From positions 1 to 35,126 of the forward strand of contig JBBRNO010000059.1 of NCBI GenBank assembly GCA_038230275.1: a DNA stretch of 35,126 nucleotides. Reading direction: 5' to 3'. The notes under the pieces were generated by a model. That model had not been told where the DNA came from and made no database searches. It saw nothing but the letters and a program-made list of their open reading frames with translations. The stretch comes from JANXXV01 sp038230275. Its GTDB lineage: Bacteria > Acidobacteriota > Terriglobia > Bryobacterales > Bryobacteraceae. Both the position numbers and the translations under genes were made by a program. Of this stretch, positions 1 through 9,076 are shown piece by piece. Every line of letters starts with the position of its first letter. Position 1 is the stretch's first letter.

Positions 1-595
1 AAAAACTACTGCGGAGCACTTAACTCAACAGCAGCAATGGGCACGGATTCTCAGTGCAGCCTTTCGTCAATTCCTGGGTGGAAGGATACTCGGAAGCCCT
101 GGCCGCCTCGCCGATGCACCTGCTTAACTGCTCTTTTTAGGTTCATGGATCACACTTGCAAGAGGACGAAGCCTGTTCTATAGACTGGAACTGCAATGTT
201 GCCGGCGGCGCTTGGCGAAAGCTACTCCGGAGGGAGTTGCGCGATCCGTGAATCGACGCTGTTTGAGCGTGTACGCGATGCTCATCGCCAGGTCTGTTTG
301 CACTGCGGCTGGAGTTTCCGGGCGGCATGTGCGCGAATCAATCACTTTCCTGCCGTTGTGGAAGCGGAGGCGCGTCCCGAGGGACCGGATTTAGAGCACG
401 CGATGGTTATGGAACGATGGAGATGTCCAGCAGGCTATCCGGTATGGCTTTACTGGCTGGGAGTACCGCTCCTTGACAGTCGCGGCTCGGTCAGTCTACG
501 TGTTGGCTATTCCATGTTGGCTCTTTTGAGTTGGCTGTTTTGTGTTGCGCTACCGGCCTTGCGCAGCGCGGAGACTGCGCGATAGACTTCATGCG
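1..595. other. Region without a recognisable gene
   Basis: No reading frame here resembles a known family. The longest plus-strand frame, about 196-585, has no ribosome binding site that I can see, has a Cys/Arg-rich composition, and runs through a short dispersed repeat at 465-490, which argues against it being a gene. The stretch may hold decayed sequence. The promoter of the NHL-repeat gene that follows should lie near 480-590, but I could not pick out a convincing -35/-10 pair. Confidence 0.4.
465..490 (+). repeat. Solo arm of a REP-like dispersed repeat
   Basis: These 26 bases are identical to 35020-35045 at the other end of the window, where the same sequence forms one arm of a long imperfect inverted repeat. 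Here I find no matching second arm nearby, so this is a half-element. Confidence 0.7.
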
Positions 596-1549
596 ATGCC
601 GCTGAAATTCCTCTCCCTTTCCCTGCTCTGTGTCTCCGCCTTCGCACAGAAACCGGACGCCGCACTGGAAGCGCAAGCCGTCGCATTGCGCGCGCTAGTG
701 GAACAGGCTCCGGCACTGCCGCTTCATCGAACCGAAGTTAAGCTGCAAGCGCAAGGCGCAGGGTGGGAAATAGGCTATCCTTCGTCGGTTGCCATGGACA
801 AGACTGGACTGCTTTACGTTTTGCAACGCGGTGAGAAAGCGGACCCGGTGCTGGTGGTGGATCACAACGGACGGATCCTACGTTCCTGGGGCAAAGGCAT
901 GTTCCAGATTCCGCACAGCATCCGCATTGACTCTGCCGGAAACATCTGGACCGTGGATGCCTCCAGCTCCATGATCTTCAAGTTCACGCCGATGGGTGAG
1001 AAGCTGATGGAGATTTCCGTCGGTGGCCAGCCTGCGGGGAAGACGGGATTCGCCGGCACCACCGACATTGCCTTCGCTCCGAACGGACACCTCTTCATTT
1101 CCGACGGCTATGGCAATGCTCGCATCCTGGAATACACGGCCGGAGGCGAGAGGTTGCGGGAGTGGGGAAGCGCAGGCAATGGCCCTGGACAGTTTCGTCA
1201 GCCTCACGGCATCGCGGTGGATGAGAACGGAATTGTCTATGTGGCAGACCGCCAGAATGGCCGGCTGCAACGCTTCGATCCAACGGGAAAGTATCTCGGC
1301 GAGTGGGCAAACCTGGGAATGGTTACCACGCTGAGCTTCACTGGTGGAGCGCTGTGGATCGGCACGCAGCAGCGAAACGAACCCACCGGCGCGACTGGAT
1401 GGCTGATGAAAATCGATAGGAATTCCGGTAAAATTTTGGGCCTGATCGATTCCGCGCACGGCCACCACGTAGTGAACGTCACAGCCAAAGGCGAACTGGT
1501 TTCCGGAGCCAGACCCGATACCGTATTTTGGTTCCGCATGGCACAGTAG
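596..1549 (+). CDS. Secreted NHL-repeat beta-propeller protein
   Basis: The protein has 317 residues. I start it at ATG 596 because the residues after it (MPLKFLSLSLLCVSAFAQ) form a clean signal peptide with cleavage after AFAQ; the frame stays open upstream to a GTG at 542, but that part is not signal-like. The body carries repeated NHL-type blades such as PHSIRIDSAGNIWTVDAS, and PHGIAVDENGIVYVADRQNG near residues 208-227, each a hydrophobic strand followed by D-x-x-G-x-(I/V)-(W/Y)-V-x-D. NHL propellers of this type are often annotated as peptidyl-alpha-hydroxyglycine alpha-amidating-lyase-like, but I see no basis to claim that activity. It is probably periplasmic or extracellular and binds a ligand or protein. 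It stands alone between a gene-poor stretch and a recombinase. Confidence 0.85.
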   Translation: MPLKFLSLSLLCVSAFAQKPDAALEAQAVALRALVEQAPALPLHRTEVKLQAQGAGWEIGYPSSVAMDKTGLLYVLQRGEKADPVLVVDHNGRILRSWGKGMFQIPHSIRIDSAGNIWTVDASSSMIFKFTPMGEKLMEISVGGQPAGKTGFAGTTDIAFAPNGHLFISDGYGNARILEYTAGGERLREWGSAGNGPGQFRQPHGIAVDENGIVYVADRQNGRLQRFDPTGKYLGEWANLGMVTTLSFTGGALWIGTQQRNEPTGATGWLMKIDRNSGKILGLIDSAHGHHVVNVTAKGELVSGARPDTVFWFRMAQ

Positions 1550-1571
1550 GCGGAGATGGTGGTGGGGGGCC

Positions 1572-1587
1572 CGGTGCTTGCGCACCG
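1572..1587 (+). terminator. Short hairpin after the NHL gene
   Basis: CGGTGC, a TTGC loop, then GCACCG: a perfect 6-bp GC-rich stem 22 bases after the stop codon. There is no T-run after it, so intrinsic termination is only a possibility. Confidence 0.3.
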
Positions 1588-1720
1588 TTGGGAGTTCCCG
1601 TATAGTGTCGCAGGGTGTTTCAACTTAGATCCAGGATGACTAAGGGGGTAGTGCGCTGTTCTCGACAGCCTGTCGAACCCGGACGCGCAACGGGGATATC
1701 GCCACGCCATCGACGAGTTT

Positions 1721-2524
1721 GTGGATTGGTACTGTTCTGAGCCACGACTGTCCTTCGGTAAGACGGTTGTCGTCCGCTATCGAATGCACCTGGAGTCGCG
1801 ACAACTAGCCCCGGGCACGATCAACCTTCGGCTGGGAGCCGTGCGCCGCCTAACGTACGAGGGGGCAGACTGCGGACTTCTCAGCGCCGACCTTGCCGCA
1901 GGAATACGGCGAGTCAAGGGCGTTAAGAAACTGGGTATCCGGCTCGGCAACGGGTTGGCCGCAGAGCAGGCACATGCACTCTGGCAGGCGCCGGACCGTG
2001 AACAAGTCAAGGGGAAGCGAGATCGTGGACTGCTTGCTCTGCTGCTCGCCTGCGGACTTCGCCGCCACGAACTCGCCAAGCTGTCCTTCGGCGACCTGCA
2101 CCAGCCTGAAGGCCACTGGGCAATCGTGGACCTGCGTGGTAAGGCTGGTCACGTTCGAACAATTCCGGTTCCCGATTGGGTGTCTCGCCTATTGCTTGAC
2201 TGGACGACGGCCGCGGGAATTACCACGGGCAGCCTTTTCCGCCGGGTGAGCAGCGCGGGCAGAGCCTGGGGCGACGCTGTTACAGAAAAGCTGGTCTGGC
2301 ACGTCGTCAAGGACTTCGCGGCGAAAATTGGTGTGAGCAAACTCGCGCCGCATGATCTCGGGCGGAGTTGCGCTCGGGTCGGTCTTGGCGCTGGTGGCGA
2401 GCTGGGGCAGATTCAGTTTCTGCTGGGTCATGTCTCGGTGCAGACCACGGAGTGTTACCTCGGCTGCACTCGGCGGATTTCATCGGCCGTCAACGACCGC
2501 ATCGGCATCGAGCCGAAGCCCTGA
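1721..2524 (+). CDS. Tyrosine recombinase (phage-integrase family), probably inactive
   Basis: From GTG 1721 the protein has 267 residues. It shows an N-terminal SAM-like DNA-binding part (about 1-75) and a catalytic domain (about 80-255). Box I is CGLRRHEL with Arg114, the beta-hairpin Lys is in GKAGHVR (Lys141), then His211 in HDLGR, His237 in LLGH and Tyr246 in TTECYLG. The family motif in box II is H-x-L-R; here the second catalytic Arg is Gly214 (codon ggg), so strand cleavage should be lost unless this is a sequencing error. Homology to the family extends upstream in frame to about 1661 (LDSLSNPDAQRGYRHA) before a TAG at 1649, and no ATG is available there. The 5' end is therefore either GTG 1721 or truncated. 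A stub of a close relative lies at 11198-11290. Probably a decaying mobile-element gene. Confidence 0.8.
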   Translation: MDWYCSEPRLSFGKTVVVRYRMHLESRQLAPGTINLRLGAVRRLTYEGADCGLLSADLAAGIRRVKGVKKLGIRLGNGLAAEQAHALWQAPDREQVKGKRDRGLLALLLACGLRRHELAKLSFGDLHQPEGHWAIVDLRGKAGHVRTIPVPDWVSRLLLDWTTAAGITTGSLFRRVSSAGRAWGDAVTEKLVWHVVKDFAAKIGVSKLAPHDLGRSCARVGLGAGGELGQIQFLLGHVSVQTTECYLGCTRRISSAVNDRIGIEPKP

Positions 2525-3313
2525 GCGGTCAACTCCGGAAGAGCAGCCGACCATCCTGGCAGAATCCAAAGAACCTGTTTCAAATCTCTGCGCTGCAGGC
2601 GGTGGTTGGTGCTTGAGCGAAACTAACTTCGTGCCTGAGAAGTCGATCACTTGCCGCTCGGCGGCGCGTTTGCGCCGGAGCTGGCCGGAAAGCAACAACT
2701 GGGGCAGCGATTATCTTCTCGAAGTCGCTATGCCGGCTCTCGCGGCGACCATCTGGTGCTGAAAGCCGATATCGAACGTCCGTTGCCCGCGACGGTCAGC
2801 TTGGGAACGCTCCTACATTGTTTCCCGAACCTCAGTGAGCTTTCTGAGCGTCACCGAAGTGCAAGCCGTCTCCCCAATTTCCATATAGCGGTCGCGAATG
2901 GAGTCACGACGGAGTTCACGACGAGCCCTGCTTTTGTGGCGTAAGTGCCGCAAGGAGATGGCCCGTATCTGAAATCCACGCAGACCCGGGACCAACCATT
3001 TGTAGCGCCCTGCGTAACATCGTTGCGCAGGGTACGATGCTCGACCTCGACCTGCAGCCTCGCCTTCTCGCGGGGCTTGAAAGAACCAAGGCCGCAGTCT
3101 CCAAATGCTGATTCTACGTGCCGAAGGGACTTTTCGATGAGGGACAGGGAGTTTCCTACGGTTTCCGATCGGTCCTCGGCTTACTCATGATGTACGGCGG
3201 TCTCCCTGGCTCAGGGCCGTCGCCACAAGCCGGGACAACGGGTTCTCTGTCGCGCTTCAGGAGTTGACCCGCACCGAACGGAATCGACACCACACCCTCG
3301 CCCGGTCTATTTC
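2525..3313. other. Gene-poor stretch between recombinase and receptor
   Basis: About 790 bases with no recognisable gene. A minus-strand frame stays open from about 3180 to 2851 but has no ATG and matches no family I know; a plus-strand frame at 2651-2944 is equally anonymous. Position between a decaying recombinase and the 3' end of the receptor gene suggests degenerate or accessory DNA. Confidence 0.4.
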
Positions 3314-6300
3314 TCAGAATCCAATTCTCAAGCCAAACCGGAACACACGCTCATCGATCCCTTCGCGTCCCAGGCCCCGCACACCGCTAATTTCCATAAA
3401 GGAACTGGATGTCACATTGCTATTCGGCCCAGTAAAGTGCGGTGTATTCGTAAAGTTGAACGCCTCGGCACGGAACTGCAACCCAATTCTCTCCGTCACC
3501 TTGAAGGACCGGAACAGACCCATATCGAGATTGAACGTTCCCGGAGTATCCAGAATGTTGAACCCAGCCGTGCCGAATCGCACGTCCCTCACCTCTGCGA
3601 ACGCAGTTGGGTCGTAGTATTTCTGACCAGGACCGGCTCCGCCCAGTCTCGCCACTTCCGGCTTGACAAGATCCGCGCGCTGCGAGTTTCCCGGCGCGTT
3701 CAAAGAGGTTCCCGGAGCAGTCACCGTGAACGGTTGCCCGCTATACATGCTGAGTACCCCATTCAACTGCCAGCCGCCCAGCACCGCCGCTCCCATTCCA
3801 TTGCTGACCCACTTCTTCCCCCGGCCAAACGGCAACTCCACAATCCCGTGCATCTGCAGGTTGTGAGTGCGGTCCAGCGTCGTCCGTGCCCAATTGAGAC
3901 GGTAGTATTCAGGGATGCCGATCGCCGGGGAACCGTCACCATCCTCGTTCCCCGCAATCCCCATGTTTTTTGAAAATGTATAGGCTAATCCGACCTGCAA
4001 TCCACCGCTGAACCGCCGGTCCAATCGAGTCTGAAGAGAATCATATTTGTAGGTTCCCAAACCCGTGATCTCAGCGGTTCGCTGGCCCCGCCCAAACTTC
4101 TGGAACAAAGGCCGGCTTGCATTGCCGCCGCCAACACGCCCCACATTACGATCAAAGTAGGCTAGCTGCCCCACGGATCTGGTGGCGACATAAGCGGCTT
4201 CTCCCACCCAGCCTCCGTTGAATTGCTTTTGAAGGGCAACGTTCCACGATTGGATATAGCCCCGCTTGAAGTTTTTCGGATCAATCGTGTTCACCAAGAT
4301 GTTTCCGTCGATCGGAATTCGACCATTGCCAAGATCGGGATTCGGAATCGCCGGGATACCGTCCGCCAGCCGGCTCGCCGGCGCAAACCCGTTCGGGCTG
4401 TTCAAATTCAGACTCACCAGAACCGGATAGTTTACGCGCAACGGACGCGCCAGATTGTACGGATCGTTGGTAATTCCGTATCCAGCCCGGAATACCAGCG
4501 TCTCCGAAATACGGTAGGCGACGCCCGCGCGCGGCACAAAGCGTTTCTTGCTCATGCTGACGCCACAGTCCCGGGGCACGGTACCAAATCCACAAACCAG
4601 CATCTGGTTGGTATTGAAATCATAAAGCTCCACCCCGCGGTCGGCTCGCGTCGGCATTGGGAAGTACTCCCAACGGAAGCCATATGAAATGGTCAGCTTG
4701 CGGTTCACTTGCCATTGGTCCCGAAGATACACACTGTATTGGCGTGTCCGCAGGGCAAAGGAGTCTGGGATCAACTGAATCTTGCCCAGGTTGTCGGTTG
4801 CTCCCAACAGGAAGGATGCGAAGGAGTTGTACTCGCTCGTCCGCGGTCCATTCCGCAACGAAGTCTCCCCGGGAGCGAATCCGAAGCCTCCTGACGCTCC
4901 ATAAAAAGCTCCAAAGAACTCCGGCTGCGTCTGATTCAGTTGCTGCTCATAGATATCAGTTCCAAACCGGATGTTGTGGCGGCCCTTGGTCCAGTTTGCA
5001 TTGGCCACATATTGGTACTGCGGATCGTTCAGCAAATTTGGCTGAAAGTTATTCGGAGCGCCAAGCACGGAGAAATTCGAGATGTTGAACTGAGGCCAGC
5101 CTCCTTCAAACCAGCGCGACCCATTCGTGCCCGGCAATCCAAGAAATGTCCGTCCAATCTGTTCGTCCAGGCGCGGCTGCCGGCTGTCCGCCTGTAGTCG
5201 CGTATATCCGAAGTTCCCATCGAAGACCAGGTTCGGGTTGAGCACATAGGTCAATGCGTACGTAAAGCTGGTGCTGTGGCCAGTTGCCAATCCGGCCTGC
5301 CCGCCGGCAATCGGAACACCACCCAGTTCAGGGCCGAAGAATTGCCGGTTCTGGGTGTTGAAATGCAAATAGCTATACCGGCCAAACATCGTCAGCTTCG
5401 GAGACAGGTTGTAATTCACTTTCGTATCGATGGTGTTGCGATCAAGCGTGAATCGGCCTGCCGCATAGTAGTTGTTCTGTGACCCTCCCGCTGTCGGATT
5501 GGGCCAAAGCGGCAAGATCTTCTTCACAGCATCGGGAAACCGCGCCTGGGGAATCAAATTTCCAGCGAAGGGGGTGCGCCCCGAACCATCCGCTGCCCCA
5601 CTGTATGGATCGTAGATTGGTCTGTCCGCCGGAGCGCCGCTCAAATCACCGCTGCGCATGGCTGGCGTCGGCACACTTCCCAGGGATGAGGCGAATCGAT
5701 GATTATAGGTTCCTTCGTAGCTTGCAAAATAAAACAACTTGTCCTTGATGACCGGGCCCCCAAATGTAGCCCCAAACTGGTTGTATACGTCCTTGGGCTT
5801 CCGCTCCGTGACGGGCAGAAAAAAGGGCTTGGCTTTCGTTGCGTTCCCGTTGTAGTATTCAAACGCGCTTCCGTGCAATGCATTACTTCCACTCTTGATT
5901 TGCACATTGATGGCGGCTCCGCCAGCCAGTCCCTGCTCGGCGTCAAACGAATTTGTCACCACGTTCACCGTCTCGATCGATTCCAGCGCGGGTACATACG
6001 CCACAAAGGTGGGTCTCCACACGTTCGTGCTGGAGGCCCCATCGATGCGCGTGTTGTTCGATTGCCCGCTGGTGCCGTTCACGCTAAAGCCCATCGCCCG
6101 GGATGGATTGCCCGGCACGCTTGCCGATTGATTCGGCGGCGTGAATCCCGGAATCAAGCCAAACAACCCTTGATAGTTGCGACCCGGCGCAACCGGAAGA
6201 TTCACTAACGTCTTCGCAGTGATCTCGGCGCGAATCTCGGCGCGATCCGTTTGCAGCGCCGCCAACTCCGTTGATACGGTGACGTTGTCCGTCACTGCTC

Positions 6301-6634
6301 CAACCTCTAATTGAGCGTCCGCGCGGGTCACTGTGTTGATGCTTACCACCACGCCCTCTTTCCGTACCACACGAAACCCTGTCTTCGAGAATGTCAGACT
6401 GTAACCTCCCGCCGCGAGGTTAGACAGGCTGTAGCCACCCTCCGCATTCGTCGGCGTAGTCCGCATCTGGTTGGTGTTGGTGTTGATAGCTTGCACCTCC
6501 ACGCCAGGCACCGCGGCGCCGGACGCATCATTGATGTTTCCTACCAGAGATCCGTATAGGACCTGTGCGGTGGCGGAGTTCGCGCCGGCCAATAACAGGG
6601 TGGTGGCGAGCAGTCTAATCAGGTTGGGCTTCAT
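3314..6634 (-). CDS. Oar-like TonB-dependent outer-membrane receptor
   Basis: The protein has 1,106 residues. The start at 6634 gives MKPNLIRLLATTLLLAGANS, a signal peptide ending at ATAQ, and is preceded by a GAGGAG Shine-Dalgarno site; an upstream in-frame ATG at 6679 overlaps the palindrome 6674-6689 and was rejected. Residues about 25-105 are a carboxypeptidase-regulatory (CarboxypepD_reg) fold, about 110-235 a TonB plug (with NGTSGQSNNTRIDGASS), and the rest a beta-barrel. It ends in RFGLRIGF, the terminal Phe expected of barrel proteins recognised by the BAM complex. Such Oar/TonB proteins in Acidobacteriota probably take up oligosaccharides or other nutrients; the substrate is unknown. 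It is divergent from an oxidoreductase-lacI operon, and the shared palindrome suggests common control by that LacI protein. Confidence 0.9.
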   Translation of the reverse strand: MKPNLIRLLATTLLLAGANSATAQVLYGSLVGNINDASGAAVPGVEVQAINTNTNQMRTTPTNAEGGYSLSNLAAGGYSLTFSKTGFRVVRKEGVVVSINTVTRADAQLEVGAVTDNVTVSTELAALQTDRAEIRAEITAKTLVNLPVAPGRNYQGLFGLIPGFTPPNQSASVPGNPSRAMGFSVNGTSGQSNNTRIDGASSTNVWRPTFVAYVPALESIETVNVVTNSFDAEQGLAGGAAINVQIKSGSNALHGSAFEYYNGNATKAKPFFLPVTERKPKDVYNQFGATFGGPVIKDKLFYFASYEGTYNHRFASSLGSVPTPAMRSGDLSGAPADRPIYDPYSGAADGSGRTPFAGNLIPQARFPDAVKKILPLWPNPTAGGSQNNYYAAGRFTLDRNTIDTKVNYNLSPKLTMFGRYSYLHFNTQNRQFFGPELGGVPIAGGQAGLATGHSTSFTYALTYVLNPNLVFDGNFGYTRLQADSRQPRLDEQIGRTFLGLPGTNGSRWFEGGWPQFNISNFSVLGAPNNFQPNLLNDPQYQYVANANWTKGRHNIRFGTDIYEQQLNQTQPEFFGAFYGASGGFGFAPGETSLRNGPRTSEYNSFASFLLGATDNLGKIQLIPDSFALRTRQYSVYLRDQWQVNRKLTISYGFRWEYFPMPTRADRGVELYDFNTNQMLVCGFGTVPRDCGVSMSKKRFVPRAGVAYRISETLVFRAGYGITNDPYNLARPLRVNYPVLVSLNLNSPNGFAPASRLADGIPAIPNPDLGNGRIPIDGNILVNTIDPKNFKRGYIQSWNVALQKQFNGGWVGEAAYVATRSVGQLAYFDRNVGRVGGGNASRPLFQKFGRGQRTAEITGLGTYKYDSLQTRLDRRFSGGLQVGLAYTFSKNMGIAGNEDGDGSPAIGIPEYYRLNWARTTLDRTHNLQMHGIVELPFGRGKKWVSNGMGAAVLGGWQLNGVLSMYSGQPFTVTAPGTSLNAPGNSQRADLVKPEVARLGGAGPGQKYYDPTAFAEVRDVRFGTAGFNILDTPGTFNLDMGLFRSFKVTERIGLQFRAEAFNFTNTPHFTGPNSNVTSSSFMEISGVRGLGREGIDERVFRFGLRIGF

Positions 6635-6662
6635 CGGGGCTCCTCTTGAGCGGAGACATAAT

Positions 6663-6689
6663 GTTATAAGAGATTGCAATCGATTGCAA
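6663..6689 (-). promoter_or_regulatory. Candidate promoter of the receptor gene, overlapped by the palindrome
   Basis: On the minus strand TTGCAA (6689-6684) and TATAAC (6668-6663) are 15 bases apart, a slightly short but plausible sigma-70 pair, about 30 bases before the start codon. The spacer is largely the palindrome, so a bound regulator would block RNA polymerase. Confidence 0.4.
6674..6689. promoter_or_regulatory. Perfect 16-bp CpG-centred palindrome, likely LacI-family operator
   Basis: TTGCAATCGATTGCAA is its own reverse complement, with the central CG that is typical of LacI-family operators. It lies in the divergent intergenic region between the Oar-like receptor and the oxidoreductase-lacI operon. 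The adjoining regulator gene at 8075 is the obvious candidate to bind it. A similar palindrome stands before the second receptor-lacI operon at 29439-29452. Confidence 0.7.
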
Positions 6690-6791
6690 CAATTTTAGAC
6701 TCTATTTGTGATGACATTACAAAATTTTCCATTAGACTAGGAGTACCGATTGCAGTTCTCCCTCATTCGGTTTTGCCGGACAGGAGGATCT

Positions 6792-8078
6792 TTGTACGAT
6801 TCAAGAAGAAGAGCGTTTCTGGGGGCCCTCGCCGCAGCCGGTGTCAGCAAGGCAGGCGCGGCTCAGAGTGCCAACAGCCGCGTCGGGCTCGCCCTTATCG
6901 GCTGCGGTGGACGGGGCCGCAGCCTTTGGCGCACGTTCCTAGGCAAGAGTGGAATCGAGCCTGTCGCGGTTTGTGATGTCTACGAGCCCTTCCTGAACCG
7001 AGCCGTGCAGGCTAGTCAGGGCCGTGCGCGCGCCTATCGGGACTTTCGCCACCTTCTCGACCGTAAGGATATCGACGCCGTTATCGTTGCCACGCCCGAC
7101 CACTGGCACGCCCTGCACACTATTTCCGCCTGTCAAGCCGGCAAGGATGTCTATGTCGAAAAGCCTTTATGCCTGATGCCCCGCGAGGGACGCGCCATGG
7201 TGTCGGCGGCCAGACGCTACCAGCGAGTGGTTCAGGTCGGCAGCCAGCAGCGCTCAGGCGCCCACTACGCCCAGGCCGTCGAGTTGATTCGCTCCGGCGC
7301 AATCGGGTCTGTGCATCACATCACCGCCCACTGGACCAGGAACATGATGCCCGGGTTCAAACCAGTGGAAATAGGTCCTCAACTCCCCGCTACTCTCGAT
7401 TGGGATCTTTGGCTTGGGCCCGCCCCAAAGGTACCCTTTGATCCGTTCCGCTGTATCTACAACTACCGCTGGTTTTGGAGCTACTCCGGCGGCCAGATGA
7501 CGAATTGGGGCGCGCACAGCCTTGATATCGCGCGCTGGGCACTGGCAGCAAAGGCGCCTTCCGCCGTCGCCTCGTTTGGCGGGCGCTATGTGCTTCAGGA
7601 TGGCGGCGAAACCCCCGATGTGCAACAGGCTATGTTCCAGTTTCCGGGCTGCGTCGTAAGCTGGGTGAGCCGCGAGGTTAGCGCCGGCAAGTCCAACCTT
7701 CTTGACTTCCATGGAACCAAGGGCGTGTTGACCCTTGATCGGGAAGGCTTCTCCATCGATCCTGAATTCTGGAACGGAAGCGGCGCCAACCCGAAGACGC
7801 CCGCACTCTCCCCGCGGCGGGAATCGGGAGGCAATCTCGATAGCCGCCACATCGACAATTTTCTCGAATGCCTGGGATCGCGGAAACGGCCCAATGGCGA
7901 CATTGAGGAGGGTCACCTTACTGCCGTGATGTGCCAACTGGGCAATGCCGCGATGCGCACAGGCAGGGTCCTGCGTTGGGACCCTGAAGCCGAGACGGTG
8001 ATTGACGATGCGCAGGCTAACGCCCTTATGCATTGGGAGTATCGAAAACCGTGGACGCTTGAAGATGGAAAGCTATGA
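6792..8078 (+). CDS. Gfo/Idh/MocA-family NAD(P)-dependent oxidoreductase, Tat-exported
   Basis: The protein has 428 residues. I start at TTG 6792 because AGGAGG (6782-6787) sits four bases before it and the product then opens with a twin-arginine signal (DSRRRAFLGALAAAG). A TTG at 6750 would add 14 unlikely residues. The Rossmann fold follows (VGLALIGCGGRGRSLW, with G-x-G-G-x-G at about 37-42), and VEKPL at 122-126 is the family's cofactor-site E-K-P. The C-terminal part matches the alpha/beta substrate domain. Family members oxidise or reduce sugars, inositols and their derivatives; the Tat leader means this one folds with cofactor and works outside the cytoplasm. The gene overlaps lacI by four bases (ATGA), so they are co-transcribed. 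The substrate is not known. Confidence 0.9.
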   Translation: MYDSRRRAFLGALAAAGVSKAGAAQSANSRVGLALIGCGGRGRSLWRTFLGKSGIEPVAVCDVYEPFLNRAVQASQGRARAYRDFRHLLDRKDIDAVIVATPDHWHALHTISACQAGKDVYVEKPLCLMPREGRAMVSAARRYQRVVQVGSQQRSGAHYAQAVELIRSGAIGSVHHITAHWTRNMMPGFKPVEIGPQLPATLDWDLWLGPAPKVPFDPFRCIYNYRWFWSYSGGQMTNWGAHSLDIARWALAAKAPSAVASFGGRYVLQDGGETPDVQQAMFQFPGCVVSWVSREVSAGKSNLLDFHGTKGVLTLDREGFSIDPEFWNGSGANPKTPALSPRRESGGNLDSRHIDNFLECLGSRKRPNGDIEEGHLTAVMCQLGNAAMRTGRVLRWDPEAETVIDDAQANALMHWEYRKPWTLEDGKL

Positions 8079-9076
8079 CGGTCACTCTTAAAGACGTAGC
8101 CCGTGCCGCTGCCGTAAATGCTTCCACCGCGTCGCGCTGCCTCAGTGGCTTTCAAGGCGTGAATGAAGAAACGCGCCAAAAGGTGGTGCGCATCGCCGCG
8201 GAGATGAACTACCGCCCCAACCTTGTCGCGCGTGGTCTCGTCACTGGCCGTTCGCATACTATTGCGCTGCTCATTAGCGATATTCGCAACCCGTTTTTCG
8301 CTGAGGTTGCTCGCGGAGCCGAGGACGCCGCCAACGCCGCCGGCTGCGACTTGATCCTTTGCAATAGCGACTTCGACGCGGCGAAGCAGATGAAGTATCT
8401 CAAATCCCTGAGCGAGAAGCGCGTCGACGGTATTTTGATGAACTCTGTAACGTCGCTGCGCCGCAACCAATTGCAGGCGCTGGCCGACCTCCGTGTTCCC
8501 ATCATCCTGCTGAACAAGCCGGCCATCCGTACCCGGTTCAGCACCGTTTGCGCCGACAATTACGAAGGCGGACGACTGGCGGGAGAATATCTTGCGGGCC
8601 TCGGCCACCGGAAAATCGCCCACATCACCGGCCCGCGCCATCATGGAAACCTCACCGAGCGCGCCCGCGGGTTTCTTGCCGCTTTGAGTGCCGCCGGAGT
8701 GCCCGCCCCCTTGTTGCTCCATGGCCAGAATAGCTTCGCGGACGGATACCAACTGGCGCGGCGCGTCTTCGCAAATCGTCCGCGGATTACCGCAATTTTT
8801 GCCGCCAATGACGCCATGGCCTTTGGCGTCGGCCGCGCCGCCACGGAGATGAATATCTCAATACCCAAGGATCTATCTCTCATCGGCTTTGATGACGTCG
8901 ACCTCGCGCAAGTCGTCCATCCAGCGCTCACCACCATCCGGGCCCCAAAATACGAGATTGGTCAGGTGGCTGTCGAAACTCTTTTAAAGCAGGTGCAGCG
9001 CAGCGGTTCGCTCCCGCCCGAACAACGGATGCTGGGCGTCGAACTGGTGATCCGCAAATCGTGCGGCCGCCCCTGA
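8075..9076 (+). CDS. LacI-family transcriptional regulator
   Basis: The protein has 333 residues. An N-terminal helix-turn-helix (VTLKDVARAAAVNASTASRC) is followed by the hinge region RPNLVARGLVTGRS and a periplasmic-binding-protein-like sensor domain (IALLISDIRNPFFAEVARGA; later DDVDLAQVVHPALTTIR). The family binds palindromic operators as dimers and releases or tightens on binding a sugar-like effector. Its ATG overlaps the TGA of the oxidoreductase, so it is the second gene of that operon. The perfect palindrome at 6674-6689 upstream of the operon is its likely site, which would make it autoregulated and the controller of the divergent receptor. The effector is unknown. Confidence 0.93.
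   Translation: MTVTLKDVARAAAVNASTASRCLSGFQGVNEETRQKVVRIAAEMNYRPNLVARGLVTGRSHTIALLISDIRNPFFAEVARGAEDAANAAGCDLILCNSDFDAAKQMKYLKSLSEKRVDGILMNSVTSLRRNQLQALADLRVPIILLNKPAIRTRFSTVCADNYEGGRLAGEYLAGLGHRKIAHITGPRHHGNLTERARGFLAALSAAGVPAPLLLHGQNSFADGYQLARRVFANRPRITAIFAANDAMAFGVGRAATEMNISIPKDLSLIGFDDVDLAQVVHPALTTIRAPKYEIGQVAVETLLKQVQRSGSLPPEQRMLGVELVIRKSCGRP

Noticed and set aside
196..585. 129-codon plus-strand frame before the NHL gene
   Set aside because: No ribosome binding site, no domain, and it crosses a dispersed repeat.
878..1585. 235-codon minus-strand frame
   Set aside because: Antisense to the NHL-repeat gene, with no recognisable domain.
2851..3180. Minus-strand open frame of about 110 codons without ATG
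   Set aside because: It looks somewhat protein-like but matches no family I know and has no start or ribosome binding site.
7254..8752. Two long minus-strand frames (7254-8033 and 7913-8752)
   Set aside because: Both lie opposite the oxidoreductase and lacI genes and look like GC-rich shadows.
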